From Gnetum montanum (Eukaryota; Streptophyta; Gnetopsida; Gnetales; Gnetaceae): a DNA stretch of 64,000 nt. Positions 24,650 to 35,453 of this stretch are shown one piece after another (the first letter of the stretch is position 1; each line of letters opens with the position of its first letter). The translations under genes and the position numbers were made by a program. The notes below the pieces were generated by a model, which worked only from the letters and a program-made list of their open reading frames with translations, was not told where the DNA came from and ran no database searches. The stretch spans positions 325,705 to 389,704 of the forward strand of contig MNCI01035665.1 in assembly GCA_015680685.1 (NCBI GenBank). The letters run 5' to 3'.

Positions 24650-26302
24650 TGGAACATGATTTTCTATAGTCTACTACAAGTACAAGGGTTCATTGTTTGC
24701 CACATGGTATGGATGCGAGGATTTGCAACTTGTCCTATTACACTCCTTCCACTGGCAATGTTGAAGATGCTACAACTCCTAGTATCAGTGACTCTCACAC
24801 CTCTAATGTCTTCAAGTTTGTGGCCACGCACATGTCCACTATTTTTCTTTCCTAGTGTAAAAACCATTGGATGCAAATGGGTATTCAAGACAAATAAAGA
24901 TTCATTAGGAAACATTGAAAGATATAAGGCAAGGCTTGTTGCTAAAGGGTTCAGTTAGAAAGAGGGAATAAAATACATTGAGACCTTTTCTCTTGTATCT
25001 AAGAATGACTTCCTTCATGTGATTATGGCATTGGTTGCCCATTTTGATTTTGAATTACATTAGATGGATGTAAAAACAACATTTCTCAATGGTGATATAG
25101 AGGAAGAGGTTTATATGAAACAACTTGAAGGATTTTCCTCTAGTGGTGGTGAGCACTTGGTATGCAAGCTCAAGAAATCCATATATGGATTGAAATAGGC
25201 CTTGCATCAATGGTATTTAAAATTCTAAGATGTCATCACTTAATTTTATTTTGAAGAGAACACTATGGATCAATGTATATACCAAAAGGTTAGTGGGGGC
25301 AAAATCTATTTCCTTGTCCTATATGTGGATGATATCCTTATTGCAACCAATGATAATGGATTTCTATATGAGGTGAAATAATTTCTCTCTAAGAACTTTG
25401 ACATGAAGGATATGGGTAAGGCATCTTATGTAATTGACATTAAGATCCATAGGAATAGATCTAGATGTATTCTAGGACTATTGTAGGAAACCTACATTAG
25501 TAAAGTTTTAGAGAGAATTCAGATGAAAGATTGTTCATCAAGTATAGCATCCATTGTGAATGGTGATAAGTTCAATTTGAACAAGTGCCCTAGGAATGAT
25601 TTAGAAAAAAGGTAGATGAGAAACATTCCATATGCTTTAGCTATTGGAAGCCTAATGTATGCTTAGGTCTACATGAGACCCAACATTGCATTTGTCATAG
25701 AAATGTTGGACAGATATCAGAGTAATCTAGGCATTGACCACTAGAGGGTTGTAAAGAAGGTGATGAGGTACCTTTAAGGTACAAAAGATTACATGCATAT
25801 ATATAGATGAACTGAAAATCTAGAGGTGATTTGCTATTTTGATTGAGACTTTGCTAGCTATGTTGATTTAAGAAAATCAAATTTTGGTTATGTTTTTATG
25901 CTTGCTGGAGGAGTTGTATCTTGGAGGAGTGGAAAGTAAACTTTAGTAGCTACTTCCATAATGGAGGCAGAGTTTGTTTTCTATTTTGAGGCTACTTCAC
26001 ATGGTGTATGGTTGAAGAGTTTCATATCAGGCCTTAGAATTGTAGATTCTATATCCAGGCCATTAAGAATATTTTGTAGCAATTCAGTTGCTATCTTTAT
26101 GGCTAAGAATAATAAGAGTGGTAGTCGAAGTAAATACATCAACATAAAGTACGTAGCCATAAGGGAACGTATTAAGGAAAATAAAGTGGTTATTGAACAT
26201 ATAAGCACTGAATTGATGATAGTTGATCCTTTAACAAAAGGAATGTCACCAAAGTCATTTAAGAATTATGTAGTTCATATAGAACTTGGGTCCATAATGT
26301 AA
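24650..26302 (+). pseudogene. G: Ty1/copia pol relic, reverse transcriptase and RNase H
   Basis: Copies element RNA into DNA in intact relatives. The frame enters RT with [20 protein letters not shown] followed by RLVAKGFS, then LH(stop)MDVKTTFLNGDIEEEVYM, SIYGLK(stop)ALHQWY, and the catalytic block LYVDDILIATN near 25320. The RNase H part reads CYFD, DFASYVD, TLVATSIMEAEF and continues to LTKGMSPKSFKNY, the usual copia C-terminus. About fifteen in-frame stops but long collinear stretches. A pol linker ([19 protein letters not shown]) precedes RT; integrase, protease and gag were not found upstream, so the element is 5' truncated. Confidence 0.9.
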
Positions 26303-26565
26303 CTTGATTCTACGTAAAATTTTACAATCTTAATAAAACTCTTATTTAGTTGTGATGTTTTTTCATATTCAATTTGTGCATATAGTTATTAGAGAAAATT
26401 TACATATGGTAGGACCTAGAATGAACATTGGGTTTATTCATAAAGTTTAGTTATCATATAAGGAATTAATTTTAAGAAATAATACATTGTAATACATGGA
26501 ACTATTGCCATGATTCATGTATTTATTTCTTAAAATTTGGGTTTGATGGATATTAGGTTAAATAT

Positions 26566-26583
26566 GAAGACCAAGTGAGAGAA
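26566..26583 (+). promoter_or_regulatory. Probable polypurine tract of G
   Basis: AAGACCAAGTGAGAGAA immediately before TGTAACC. It resembles the copia form CAAGTGGGAGAATGT. Confidence 0.5.
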
Positions 26584-26775
26584 TGTAACCATTTACAAAA
26601 ATTTCAATGTAACCATTTATACATTATGAAAAGTTTCAACGTAACCATAAACATGTTATGAAAATTTTTAACGTAATCATTTATGCATTACGGAAAGTTT
26701 CAATGTAACCATTTACGTATTACCAAAAATTTCAATGTAATCATCAACATGTTACAGAAAACTAACAATTTCAAA
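26582..26775 (+). repeat. About 32-bp tandem repeat, six degenerate units
   Basis: Each unit runs approximately (A/C)GTAACCATTTAC...TTACGAAAAATTTCA. Units start near 26582, 26606, 26638, 26671, 26702 and 26734. Many contain the inverted pair GTAAT...ATTAC. The first unit is shorter. Confidence 0.7.
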
Positions 26776-26942
26776 ATAGAAACTGACTAAATTGTTGTAA
26801 CGGTTTCCACAAGAATGGTCTCATATTTCCCATTTAAAGCAAAAGTTAATCTTTAATAATGTATTTTTTCTAGCCTATAAAATGTTCTTGATGGAAGAAC
26901 AAATGATACCATAATACATCATGGCAGTGTTACAATTTTACA
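26584..26942 (+). repeat. Probable 3' LTR of G
   Basis: It starts TGTAACC after the purine tract and carries a TATA-like CCTATAAAATG near 26875. The end is set at the TTTACA near 26942 by the CA rule only. No second LTR copy is present, so the extent is uncertain. The first 190 bp consist of a short tandem repeat. Confidence 0.4.
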
Positions 26943-27132
26943 ATTTTGGTCCCTATCACAAGCACTCAGAGTCTACATACACCATCATTGTTGAGTGTTA
27001 GTGTGATAGAAAAATCAGAACATTCACTAAAACAAGTTCACACAAAGGCATCAATGGTTGGAGGTAAGTTTCCAATTTATTTCTGCATCTTGCTTACTAT
27101 TGCACTTCAGTTATATGCACATTTGACCAATG
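26943..27132 (+). other. Short unassigned interval between G and the L1 relic
   Basis: A 75-codon open frame spans 26946-27173, but its last third already reads as the L1 segment and the rest has no recognisable content, so I do not call it a gene. Confidence 0.35.
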
Positions 27133-29164
27133 TTTCTTGCACAAATTTTCTTACAAAACCTTCTCCTAGGTGAATTGATGTAATAACTATTGATGGAAAG
27201 TGTATTGTTTGTGATGAAGAGATTCAATATCACCTCTTCAATTTCTATGCTCATCTCTTTACCTCAAATGAAGTGGATAATCAAAATATGAATGACATTT
27301 TGTAGTATGTCCTTGTACATAATATTGGTGTTTTGTCTAATAGCTTTCAATCCTTAGAAGATCTTATGTAGGTACTAATATCTAAGCCTACTAGAAATGC
27401 TCCTAGTATTGATGAATTTTTTGTTAAGTTTTATAACTATTTTCAACCTTATATCAAATATGACTTTTACTATATGTATAAGGAGGCTATGAATAATGGT
27501 TCCTTGGGAAAATTTCTTGATAAGGATGTCATCAAATTTATAACTAATAAAGTTGATCCTACTTTGATTAAAAATTAGAAACCTATCACTTTGCTTGGTA
27601 CTAACTATAAAATTATCATCCATGCTATGGTAACCAAGCTAAAGAAACATAACACCAACATTGTTAATAGATAGTAATCTTAATTTGTTCCAAGGTATTA
27701 TATTTTTGATAATGCTTTAGCTATTATAAAAATCTTGTCTTAGGAAAAAGAATCTAATTACAAATGCTTTTATTTGAAATTAGATTTTGATAAATCATAT
27801 GATCAGGTTGAATGGTCTTTTATTTTAAAAACTATTCAACACATGTAGTTGGGTGACTCTATTATATGTCATGTTACTTTCTTAATTTAAGACTCATTTA
27901 TCGAAATTTTTGTTAATGGAAAATTATCAAAGGAGTTTCTATTGTAACAATTTGTTAGACCATGTCACCCCCTTGATCCCTTTTATTTATCACTACTAGT
28001 AGTATTTTGGGATATGCCTTTGAGTATGTTAATCAAGCCAAAATCATTCAGGGTGTTACTCTTCCAAATGATTCAAGTAGTTTATGTATAAATCAATTTG
28101 CTAATGATACTTTTATTACTCTTAAAGAATATTAGGCAAAAATTCATAGTGCTATTAGTCTTATTCAATCATACTGTGATGCTTTTTGGTTCTAGAATTA
28201 ATTGAAGCAAATATCAAGGCTCTAGATCTTCTTACAAACATCTTAAGCTTAATAAATTGGATGAGTACATCTTGGTAGTGATTTTAACCTCATGATATTT
28301 TTAGGCTTCTTAGCATGTCTATTGCTATTATACTTAACATTTCATAGACCTAAGATTGAAAATTGGTCTAGATGGCACTTGTCCCTTGCTGGAAGGCTCA
28401 TTGTTGGTATACATATTCTTTCCTCATCCCATATTTATTAATCTTCCTTTCTTTCCCCCAATATGAGCAACTATTTTAAGTTAGAGAAAATTATTAGAAA
28501 TTATGTTTGGAATAACTACATTTAGTTAAACTACAAAAAAGGTAACTTAGATATTTTAGACATGTGCAAAGAAGTTCAAACTATAAAAAAAGGTTGCTAC
28601 ATCATTATTATAGAAAAAAATGCCATTGAAAGGAAAACCAAATAAGACATGTAAAAAAATAATTGAAGATGATTTGAAAAAACTATAAATAAATAAATAT
28701 TTATCTCTTCGTAGAGGCAAATGATGAAAAAGAACTCTTGTAGCCAACCCCATTTTGTTAGAACAAGGCTAGGATGATGATGATGTTTGGAATAACTCTA
28801 ATTCTTCTCATGGCTTTGTTCATGTTAAATGGGATATTTGTTCTCATCTTAACAAGTATGGTGGCCTAGGTGTTTGTATCTTATACAACCAAGCTATGTT
28901 ATTATATGCAAAATGAATTCTTTGCACCTTAGAAGGAAAAGAAGGTTCGAAGAAAATCCTTCATTTTCACTTTCATCAAACTAGCCTTATGTTTCATCTA
29001 CCACATCTCTCTTAGTTCAACTAGATTATTTTTCATCTATCTTTAAACATTAAGGGTTCTACATTTTTGGAAGCTATTTGGAAAAATGTGAACATTATTT
29101 CTCAATTTCTCAAGTGGTGTCCCCATTGGGTCAAAACACATATGATGCACTCACACTCCCTATG
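27133..29164 (+). pseudogene. L1-type LINE reverse transcriptase relic, piece 1
   Basis: Reads IDVITIDGKCIVCDEEIQ, HLFNFYAHLFT, SIDEFFVKFYNYF, then PITLLGTNYKIIIHAM, CFYLKLDFDKSYDQVEWSFI, and VRPCHPLDPFYLSLLV (the R-x-GCPLSP region). The catalytic box appears as FANDTFIT at 28097-28108, where active enzymes have FADD, so one catalytic Asp is Asn. Later GGLGVCILYNQAMLLYAK and LEGKEGSKKILHFHFHQTSL match the region after the RT domain. Numerous stops and frameshifts. Endonuclease domain not seen upstream. It is the host sequence into which B and E inserted. Confidence 0.85.
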
Positions 29165-29169
29165 GTAGT
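29165..29169. repeat. Target-site duplication of B, left
   Basis: GTAGT before TGATGAG. The right copy at 54110-54114 is ATAGT (4 of 5). Confidence 0.7.
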
Positions 29170-30057
29170 TGATGAGCAGTGAGGTACCCCTATGCCCAAC
29201 CATACGAATCACAAGTGTTCATGCACAATCCCATAGAATTCCATGAATGGGACTAGTTGTGTATCTAAATCGTTATGCTTTGATCGTAGTTTGTTGTCTT
29301 CCCACTTAGAGTAGTGGTAGGTTGTCACATATGGTTTAGTCCAGAGTGAGGCATAAGATTCTTGATGTTGTCCACTGCTAAGCTACTCCTAATGATAATA
29401 AAGATATTAATTAATTAAGCTAATTAAAAATGCAAAGTAAATTATAAACTAGCCTACATGTGATTAGTATTCATTACTAACCATGCACACACACCTTGGA
29501 TTTCACGTAACTACCATTGGGATTACCAAGTGTCCGTCACTAGGCTTACCAAATGATACACTGCTAGGTTGTCAAGTAATTACACTTAAGTACTCATGAT
29601 TAGTCATACTCATTCTACTCAATGATAGGAATAATAAAGAGCAATAAATTGAAACATTAATTAAGGAAAATAGTAAACAATTAAACAATTAAAAGTAATG
29701 ATAAAGCTAAGTGAATGCTGCTATGATGAAAGTAATCTCGATCTTTATCGTTTAGCATGCAACATGTCCAAGTATGTCACACTTGAATAAGGATGTCATA
29801 CAATCACTTAACATCACACTACGGGCATGCACTAGAAACTAATAAAGCTTGAAATCAAAAATCTATGAATCTAATTCTATCTTCTCTATTCCTTCTATAT
29901 CCTAACCACGCACCCAAGTGTGGTATTTACAAGCACACATGAAAGAGGCATTATTAGATGCTCAACATCAAAGGTTGTGCCCTCATATTGAATACCCAAC
30001 ATCATGGCTCCAATATCAGATATATGATATTGAAGCCATGCAAAACATGACTCATCA
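29170..30057 (-). repeat. 3' LTR of B
   Basis: The plus-strand left end is TGATGAGCAGTGAGGTACCCC and the right end ATGACTCATCA, followed by the purine tract complement TACCCCCA. It pairs with 53246-54109 with visible divergence and small indels. Confidence 0.85.
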
Positions 30058-30067
30058 TACCCCCACA
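30058..30067 (-). promoter_or_regulatory. Polypurine tract of B
   Basis: On the minus strand TTGTGGGGGTA directly precedes the LTR start TGATGAGTC. Just upstream is AACTCAAGGATAAGTTCTCA, a decayed form of the CTCGAGGACGAG box that precedes the purine tract in Athila/Tat-like elements and is intact in element D. Confidence 0.8.
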
Positions 30068-30249
30068 ATTGAATGAGAACTTATCCTTGAGTTAAAAAAA
30101 ATGAGAAACAAGCTCTTTCCAAAAAATTAGGAAGGTATGGGATTACTGACTAACTTAAATAAACACACAAATTGAATTTTACATGTTGCAGTGATGTTTT
30201 ACAAAAAATGTATGGACATAACATGACAAGACATAAAAGTTGAAAAGCT

Positions 30250-32971
30250 CATGTAGTTCTCGAAGGTGGTGGCTCTTCCATCGGTCACTTTCCTTTGTTG
30301 CTAGGCTTCTAGAATTTGTAGCAGTTTAGGAGTGCCTGCAAATTTTCCTCCTTCATTTTTGAATCATGTACCATCTAGGCTGATGAGCCAATGTATGCTA
30401 GAACTAGTACATCCCACGGACATGGCAACTATGGGAACATCTTCTTTTCTTTCACATACCAAGCTGCAAACTATCATTTTTCTTCCTCAAAGGCCTTGGC
30501 CTTTTATTTTAATTCATGGTGATCTATTAATCTCTTGGCCAAGTCTGAGGCTACATCTCTTTGTCCATGGTAGCAGGACTTAGTTACCTCCAATTCTGAG
30601 TTTTCCACATGGAGTTTCTATAGATCACTTTTCCTATTTGCAAACTCTTTTCCAACTAATGCATAGGTGGTCACTACTTGTTGCTCTAGCTTATTTCTAG
30701 GTCAACTTGCTATTAATATGGTAAGGTTGGCATATCAAAGGTTAGCCAATGCTATGTACTCTTTCAAATCTTTAATCTATGGGTCTTTGTTCTTTACTTC
30801 CATTTGATGGACTAAGGCATAGCTATCCAAGATTGGCTGCCAATCAGGATTTTTCTCTAACACGGAACTGATGAAGGCCTTCTCCGTCTAGATTACTTTT
30901 TCATTAAGTTGCTTCTACATGCCAATTTGTTCCCATAAGTGCTCCTTTAACTTTTCATGTTTTTTGGCCTCATTGAACCATGTGCTTATTTTGATGGTAG
31001 ATTTTTGATGTATCATGCACACCTCCTCCATTGAGAGGGTTCGATTTTCTCTAGAAAATATACTAATGTCTTGGTTGACCCTTACCAGTTTTTCTCCTAA
31101 CTGGTGGAAACTTTCTTCCAATATATTTTTCTATTTTTCCATAGTGGTCAACCTTGCATTATTCGTATCAAGATTCTCTTCTTATGTAGTGGTCACTACC
31201 TTTGCATGGGCATATGCTTAAGCATCAACTGTTGAGGCATTCTAAACCACCTTCTCCTTCTCTTGCTTAGTTGTTTTGTTTTATTTAATCAATTGGTTAA
31301 GTTTCTCCAGTTGAAATTGTTCCAATTGGTCTGGCACAAAAAATTGTGTAGGGTACCATCTTTCAGCTCTCAAGGTGGCTAGCTCCTATTGTAGTCAGTG
31401 TACTTTTGTTTCTGCATGCATTACCCTGGTCTTTATCATGATCAACTTTTCTTTTATGATGACAAGGTTTGATTGCATTGTAGTGACATCACTGGTGATG
31501 TCAAAAAGAGTTGTCATCACTTGTCCAGTCTACAACAATATATCAAGTACATCCTCATGGACTGTAGGAGTCATCAAAATCCCAGCTAGCATTTGGACAT
31601 CTCTAGTCCCAACCAAATCCATTGGAGGCACAACACGCACATTAAAATATTCTTTTATGTGATCTGTAATAACTTCTACTACACCTACCACATCTTAGTG
31701 CTGCATGACTATGATGGTAGCACCTTCTTCTATTTTGAACATTACATGAAAAGATGCAGTGTTCTCAGGGATTTTCTATGACCATTAGGATTCTAATCTT
31801 GATTGTAAAGAAATCTTCCCCCTTGATGGATCAGTAGAAACTATGGACTACACAACATCATTGATGATTTAGAAGAGGATTGATTCATCCCTACTTTCCC
31901 AACTGAGAGTTTCAACAATTCTTTGTAGATGGCTCATTATAGGCTGATAATCTTGTGGTAGCGGTGGTGGAACTTGTGGCTCTTGCTCTATTTCCTTTTC
32001 TAGTTTTGGCTCCTTTTCTAGTTCTTATTCTTGTTCATCACCAACGTCATTCCTTAGTGCTACAGGTTTAAGCAACTTAATAAAAGAAGCATCTTGATCC
32101 CTCCTAGAAACATCATTGGTGTATTCTAGGATTCCAAGGTGCTTGCACAGCTTCTTGATCAGGCAAGGAATGAAAGTATTGGATTCCTTGCCTTCTTTTC
32201 TTTGAACAACATATAAATTTCTATGAAGTACATTTGGGAAAGATTGGCATTGTATTTTCCCATTAATATTGCACTTCCCCTAGCCGTGTAGGTTTAGATT
32301 CTACTAAACCCTTTAGTTGGGAAGAGATGATATGTGCCTATCTTAAAATAAGTCCTCTCTTCTAGAGTTAACTTTTTGTATGTTTTATTATCTTTATTAT
32401 ACACCCACTTCAACCACAACTTTCTAGTTTTTATTTTGGACCTTGTGGATAGATGTGTCAACTTGGCCCCCACATTTGGTAGATTCAGAGCCTCTATGAT
32501 TGCCTTGATTGAAAAAAAGATAGTGAACCCACCAATCTTGACTGTGGTGCCCTCTCCTTATTATGCCAAAATTGGTACATCTCACCAAGGTACCATTCTC
32601 CCCTTTCCAAAAGGATGTGCCATAATGATGATGGCTAGAGTTGAGTTTGAACTACCTTAGGGGAAAATGCCATAAATGGGCCAAAGTTCATTTCCAAGAT
32701 GGCCATGGTCAACATGGATTCAACTAGATGGCTTCAAGGCATTCTTGGGACAATGTAAGGCATTATCCTTTCATTGGAGCTTATGGTTCTATAGCCTCAC
32801 CTTGGATTGACTTCCCTGTAGAAGGAGCCTCTTGATGAATGTTAAATGATTAAGCCTCATGTTCCTCATGTTTAGCTAGTGGACCTTGTTCTCTTGGTCA
32901 ACCTCTACCATCTCTTAGGCATTTGGCTACACCTTGAAAAGTTCCTTCTTGTCCTCCTTTTTTAGAGGCAT
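30250..32971 (-). pseudogene. B ORF2 pseudogene
   Basis: The start is at the minus-strand ATG at 32971, preceded by TTGCAA where sister elements have TTGCAG or TTGTAG. The stop at 30250-30252 follows the shared C-terminal segment KGK-x-PMEEPPPSRTT. Between them lie a segment near 31560-31740 matching the EIGEGATVVVM and HEDVLDRLL blocks of E and C, and long heptad-like stretches such as EESFHQLGEKLVRVNQDISIFSRE around 31050-31120, which suggest coiled coil. Net length is not a multiple of three, so at least one frameshift. Function unknown. The Pro-rich linker near 31950 (PPPLP on the minus strand) separates the two parts. Confidence 0.6.
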
Positions 32972-33039
32972 TTGCAATCAATCAAGAGTCTAATGTTACT
33001 AAGGTATTGTTATTTATCATTAACAAGTTTATACCTTAC
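32972..33039 (-). promoter_or_regulatory. Intron-like leader before B ORF2
   Basis: On the minus strand GTAAGGTATAAAC near 33039 resembles a splice donor, and TTGCAA directly before the ATG is the decayed form of an acceptor (TTGCAG in E, TTGTAG in C). Spacing is 68 bases. Inferred only. Confidence 0.35.
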
Positions 33040-33524
33040 TCATGACCTTAGTTCCATTAAGTTCTTTAGTTCATATGATTGCAAATTTAGAAACATTTTT
33101 AGAAAAATACCCAAAAAGTGTTAACTTCTTTTATGACTCTTTGCAATTGGCCTCTTTTTCCTTATGTATGGATTATCATGATGGTTATGGTCCCTTGGGT
33201 GAGAAAATTAAAGGGTCTAGCATTCATATGATTGATTATTCATTAAAACACTTAAGGTTCTTTAACATTCTTACCCTTATAATACCTTTTGGATGATAGC
33301 AAATTTTGAAAAATTGCCACAATTTTTCCATGCAAGCATCCTTCCCCAACTAAATTGAACACTCCAGGTTCCACTAGGTTCAAAAAACATGAAAATTGGA
33401 GCAGTATGAAGTAAGATATTGCATGTGAAAGTTGGTTGCGCAGAGCTCTAAGTTGAGAGAGAAAAATGAAAAAACTCCCCTAACTGCAAATGATGATAAT
33501 AGATTTTGGAGCACCATAGAGGTC

Positions 33525-33534
33525 CTATATATAG
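33525..33534 (-). promoter_or_regulatory. Internal TATA box of B, upstream of ORF2
   Basis: CTATATATAG lies 10 bases downstream (minus strand) of the U3-like inverted repeat, and about 550 bases before the ORF2 ATG. Confidence 0.5.
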
Positions 33535-33544
33535 TTTTTATGGA

Positions 33545-33570
33545 CCTGATATTGGGTAGTCAATATCAGG
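33545..33570 (-). promoter_or_regulatory. Internal U3-like inverted repeat of B
   Basis: CCTGATATTG-GGTAGT-CAATATCAGG is a perfect 10-bp inverted repeat with a 6-base spacer. The same GATAT(T/C)/CCAAYATC words occur in the U3 part of the B LTRs (for example 54050-54085). Confidence 0.6.
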
Positions 33571-33873
33571 GTGCTTGAAAATGCATTTAATGAAGGTTCT
33601 TAGAATGGAAAATAAAACTCTATGATTGGTGGAAGGGTTTTTGGTAAAATCCACAATTCTAGGGTACGTTAAAAATCATATTGAGGTACCAAAAGTGTTA
33701 GAAGATGGAGTTGCCAACATTAAAAGCTTTGGAAGATGGCAAGAAAAGGGGTTAGATTCAGGGTATAGATGAATGGATCAGTTAGATGATAAGGAAAGGT
33801 TTGAGTTTAACATTTAGGCACTTGGAAGGTTTAAGATGATGCAGGTGTATCAAACAAGTACAAGTCACAGTAG

Positions 33874-33999
33874 TTACACAAGTGGGTTCTCTCCAAAGTA
33901 GGCATCAGCCTGTAATGACCTTGTATAACCACACCTAAAAACATCTGTTGGCACCAAAGCATTTGAATGCAACACATACCTATGAAACAAAACACACAT
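33874..33999 (-). CDS. B copy of conserved short peptide, open 41 codons
   Basis: The minus strand has an uninterrupted frame, MCVLFHRYVLHSNALVPTDV continuing with FRCGYTRSLQADAYFGENPLV and a stop. Related decayed versions occur at the same position in C, D, E, A1 and A2. In D the matching part reads VPNDI...FQCGF, KALRARACFGEDPLA. It is rich in Cys, Tyr and Phe, with no signal peptide or known domain. It may be a genuine small protein or the remains of a longer one, because D stays open for another 24 codons. Function unknown. Confidence 0.4.
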   Translation of the reverse strand: MCVLFHRYVLHSNALVPTDVFRCGYTRSLQADAYFGENPLV

Positions 34000-34371
34000 G
34001 CTCAAACCACCAATTTGACAAAACATCTCTATGTTACATAAAACCACAAGTTAGGATTATATAGATAGTGAAATGAGATGAAGTTTAGAAGGGATTACAA
34101 AGATTGGGATGTGAGGTGCCTTACCATAGGCATAATGAATCCTTATGTGTTATTAATGGTTAAATAATCATTAGCCCTTCTTTCCAAGATTCAAACCAAG
34201 TCCATACCATGTTCTAATGACATCGCATTATTTCATCTCTTTGATTGACAACCATAAGACTACCATTGTTGCAAGGAGTAGCATCACTTGGCATTTTGTC
34301 CAAGAGAGGAGCTTATTCATGGAATTTTTTTTCATTATATTTTATATCTAGGAAGCTAACAACCTTTAAGC

Positions 34372-34376
34372 AAGGG
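34372..34376. repeat. Target-site duplication of C, left
   Basis: AAGGG before TGATGAATAG. The right copy at 50089-50093 is ATGGG (4 of 5). Uninterrupted relatives read CATGGGTAACATGTC at this place (3798 and 18178), so ATGGG is the original. Confidence 0.75.
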
Positions 34377-35256
34377 TGATGAATAGTGAGGTACCCCTAT
34401 GCTTAAGCATATGAATCACAAGTGTTGATGCACAATCTGGTCAAATTTTATGGATTGGCTTAGTTGTGGCATCTAGATCATTATACTTTGATCACAGATC
34501 ATTGTCTTCCCACTTGGACTAGTGGTAGCTTTGTCACATATGGTTTAGTCCAAAGTGAGGTGTATGATGTTATCTAATTCTATGCTACTCTTGATGATGA
34601 AAAGAGATAAATTAATTAAACTAATGAATAATGAAAAACTAGATCTAAACAAGCCTATGGGTAATGAGTATCCATACTTAATCATCTATACACCTCTTGG
34701 ACTTTTTGAGACTACTTCTAGGTTTGCCAAGTGTACATCACTACTTGTGCCAAATGATACACCTCTGGATTACAAAGTATTTACACTTAAACGTTCATGA
34801 TTAAGGCATATGCATTTCGCTTAAGGACAAGAACAGTAAATAGCAATAAATGGAAATATTTAACTTAAGAAAGTAGTAAATAATTAAATCAACAATAATC
34901 TAAGTGGATGCTACAATGATGGAAGTAATCTCAATCTTTATTGCAAGTCATGTAATGTCTCCAAGTACGTCATACTCGAACAAAGTTGTCATATGATTAC
35001 AAACATCATACTATGGGCATGCACTAAGAATAACAAAATTTAAAGAGAAGAAACTAAAAACTAAACTATCTACCTGACTACTTGACTACTCGACTATTAT
35101 CTCATCCGAGTTTCGAAGCATCATATTTATAAGCAAAATCTAGATGAGGTGACGTCGAGTATCTGACGTTGCTTATTGGCTCCAATTTCGAGTATGTGAC
35201 ATTGGGACACTGATGTTGTATATCCAACATTAGGGCCATTAAATGACAACTCATCA
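34377..35256 (-). repeat. 3' LTR of C
   Basis: Ends are TGATGAATAGTGAGG and ACAACTCATCA. It is followed by TACCCCACAACTAAATG, the complement of the purine tract. The U3 part near 35150-35235 carries GACGTCGAG, TGACGTTG and similar words. Confidence 0.85.
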
Positions 35257-35266
35257 TACCCCACAA
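35257..35266 (-). promoter_or_regulatory. Polypurine tract of C
   Basis: Minus strand GTTGTGGGGTA before TGATGAG, with AACTCAAGGATGAGTTTTCA just upstream. Confidence 0.75.
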
Positions 35267-35453
35267 CTAAATGAAAACTCATCCTTGAGTTAAAAAAAAT
35301 GACAAACAAGTTCTTTACAAAATATTGGTAGGTATGGGATTATTGACTGACTCAAACAATGAACAAAATAATTGACTCTTTGCATGTCACAATGGTGCAG
35401 TACAAAAATAGGACACATTATTATAAAACAAAATAAAAAAAAGACTAGGAAGC

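Noticed and set aside
26582-26775. CRISPR-like array
   Set aside because: Units are contiguous and degenerate without unique spacers, and the DNA is plant.
26946-27173. 75-codon frame with hydrophobic middle (possible secreted peptide)
   Set aside because: Its end reads as L1 sequence and the rest is unsupported.
32376-32660. 94-codon plus-strand frame in B
   Set aside because: Antisense to ORF2 (matches the complement of the ETYQFWPNKEKG region).
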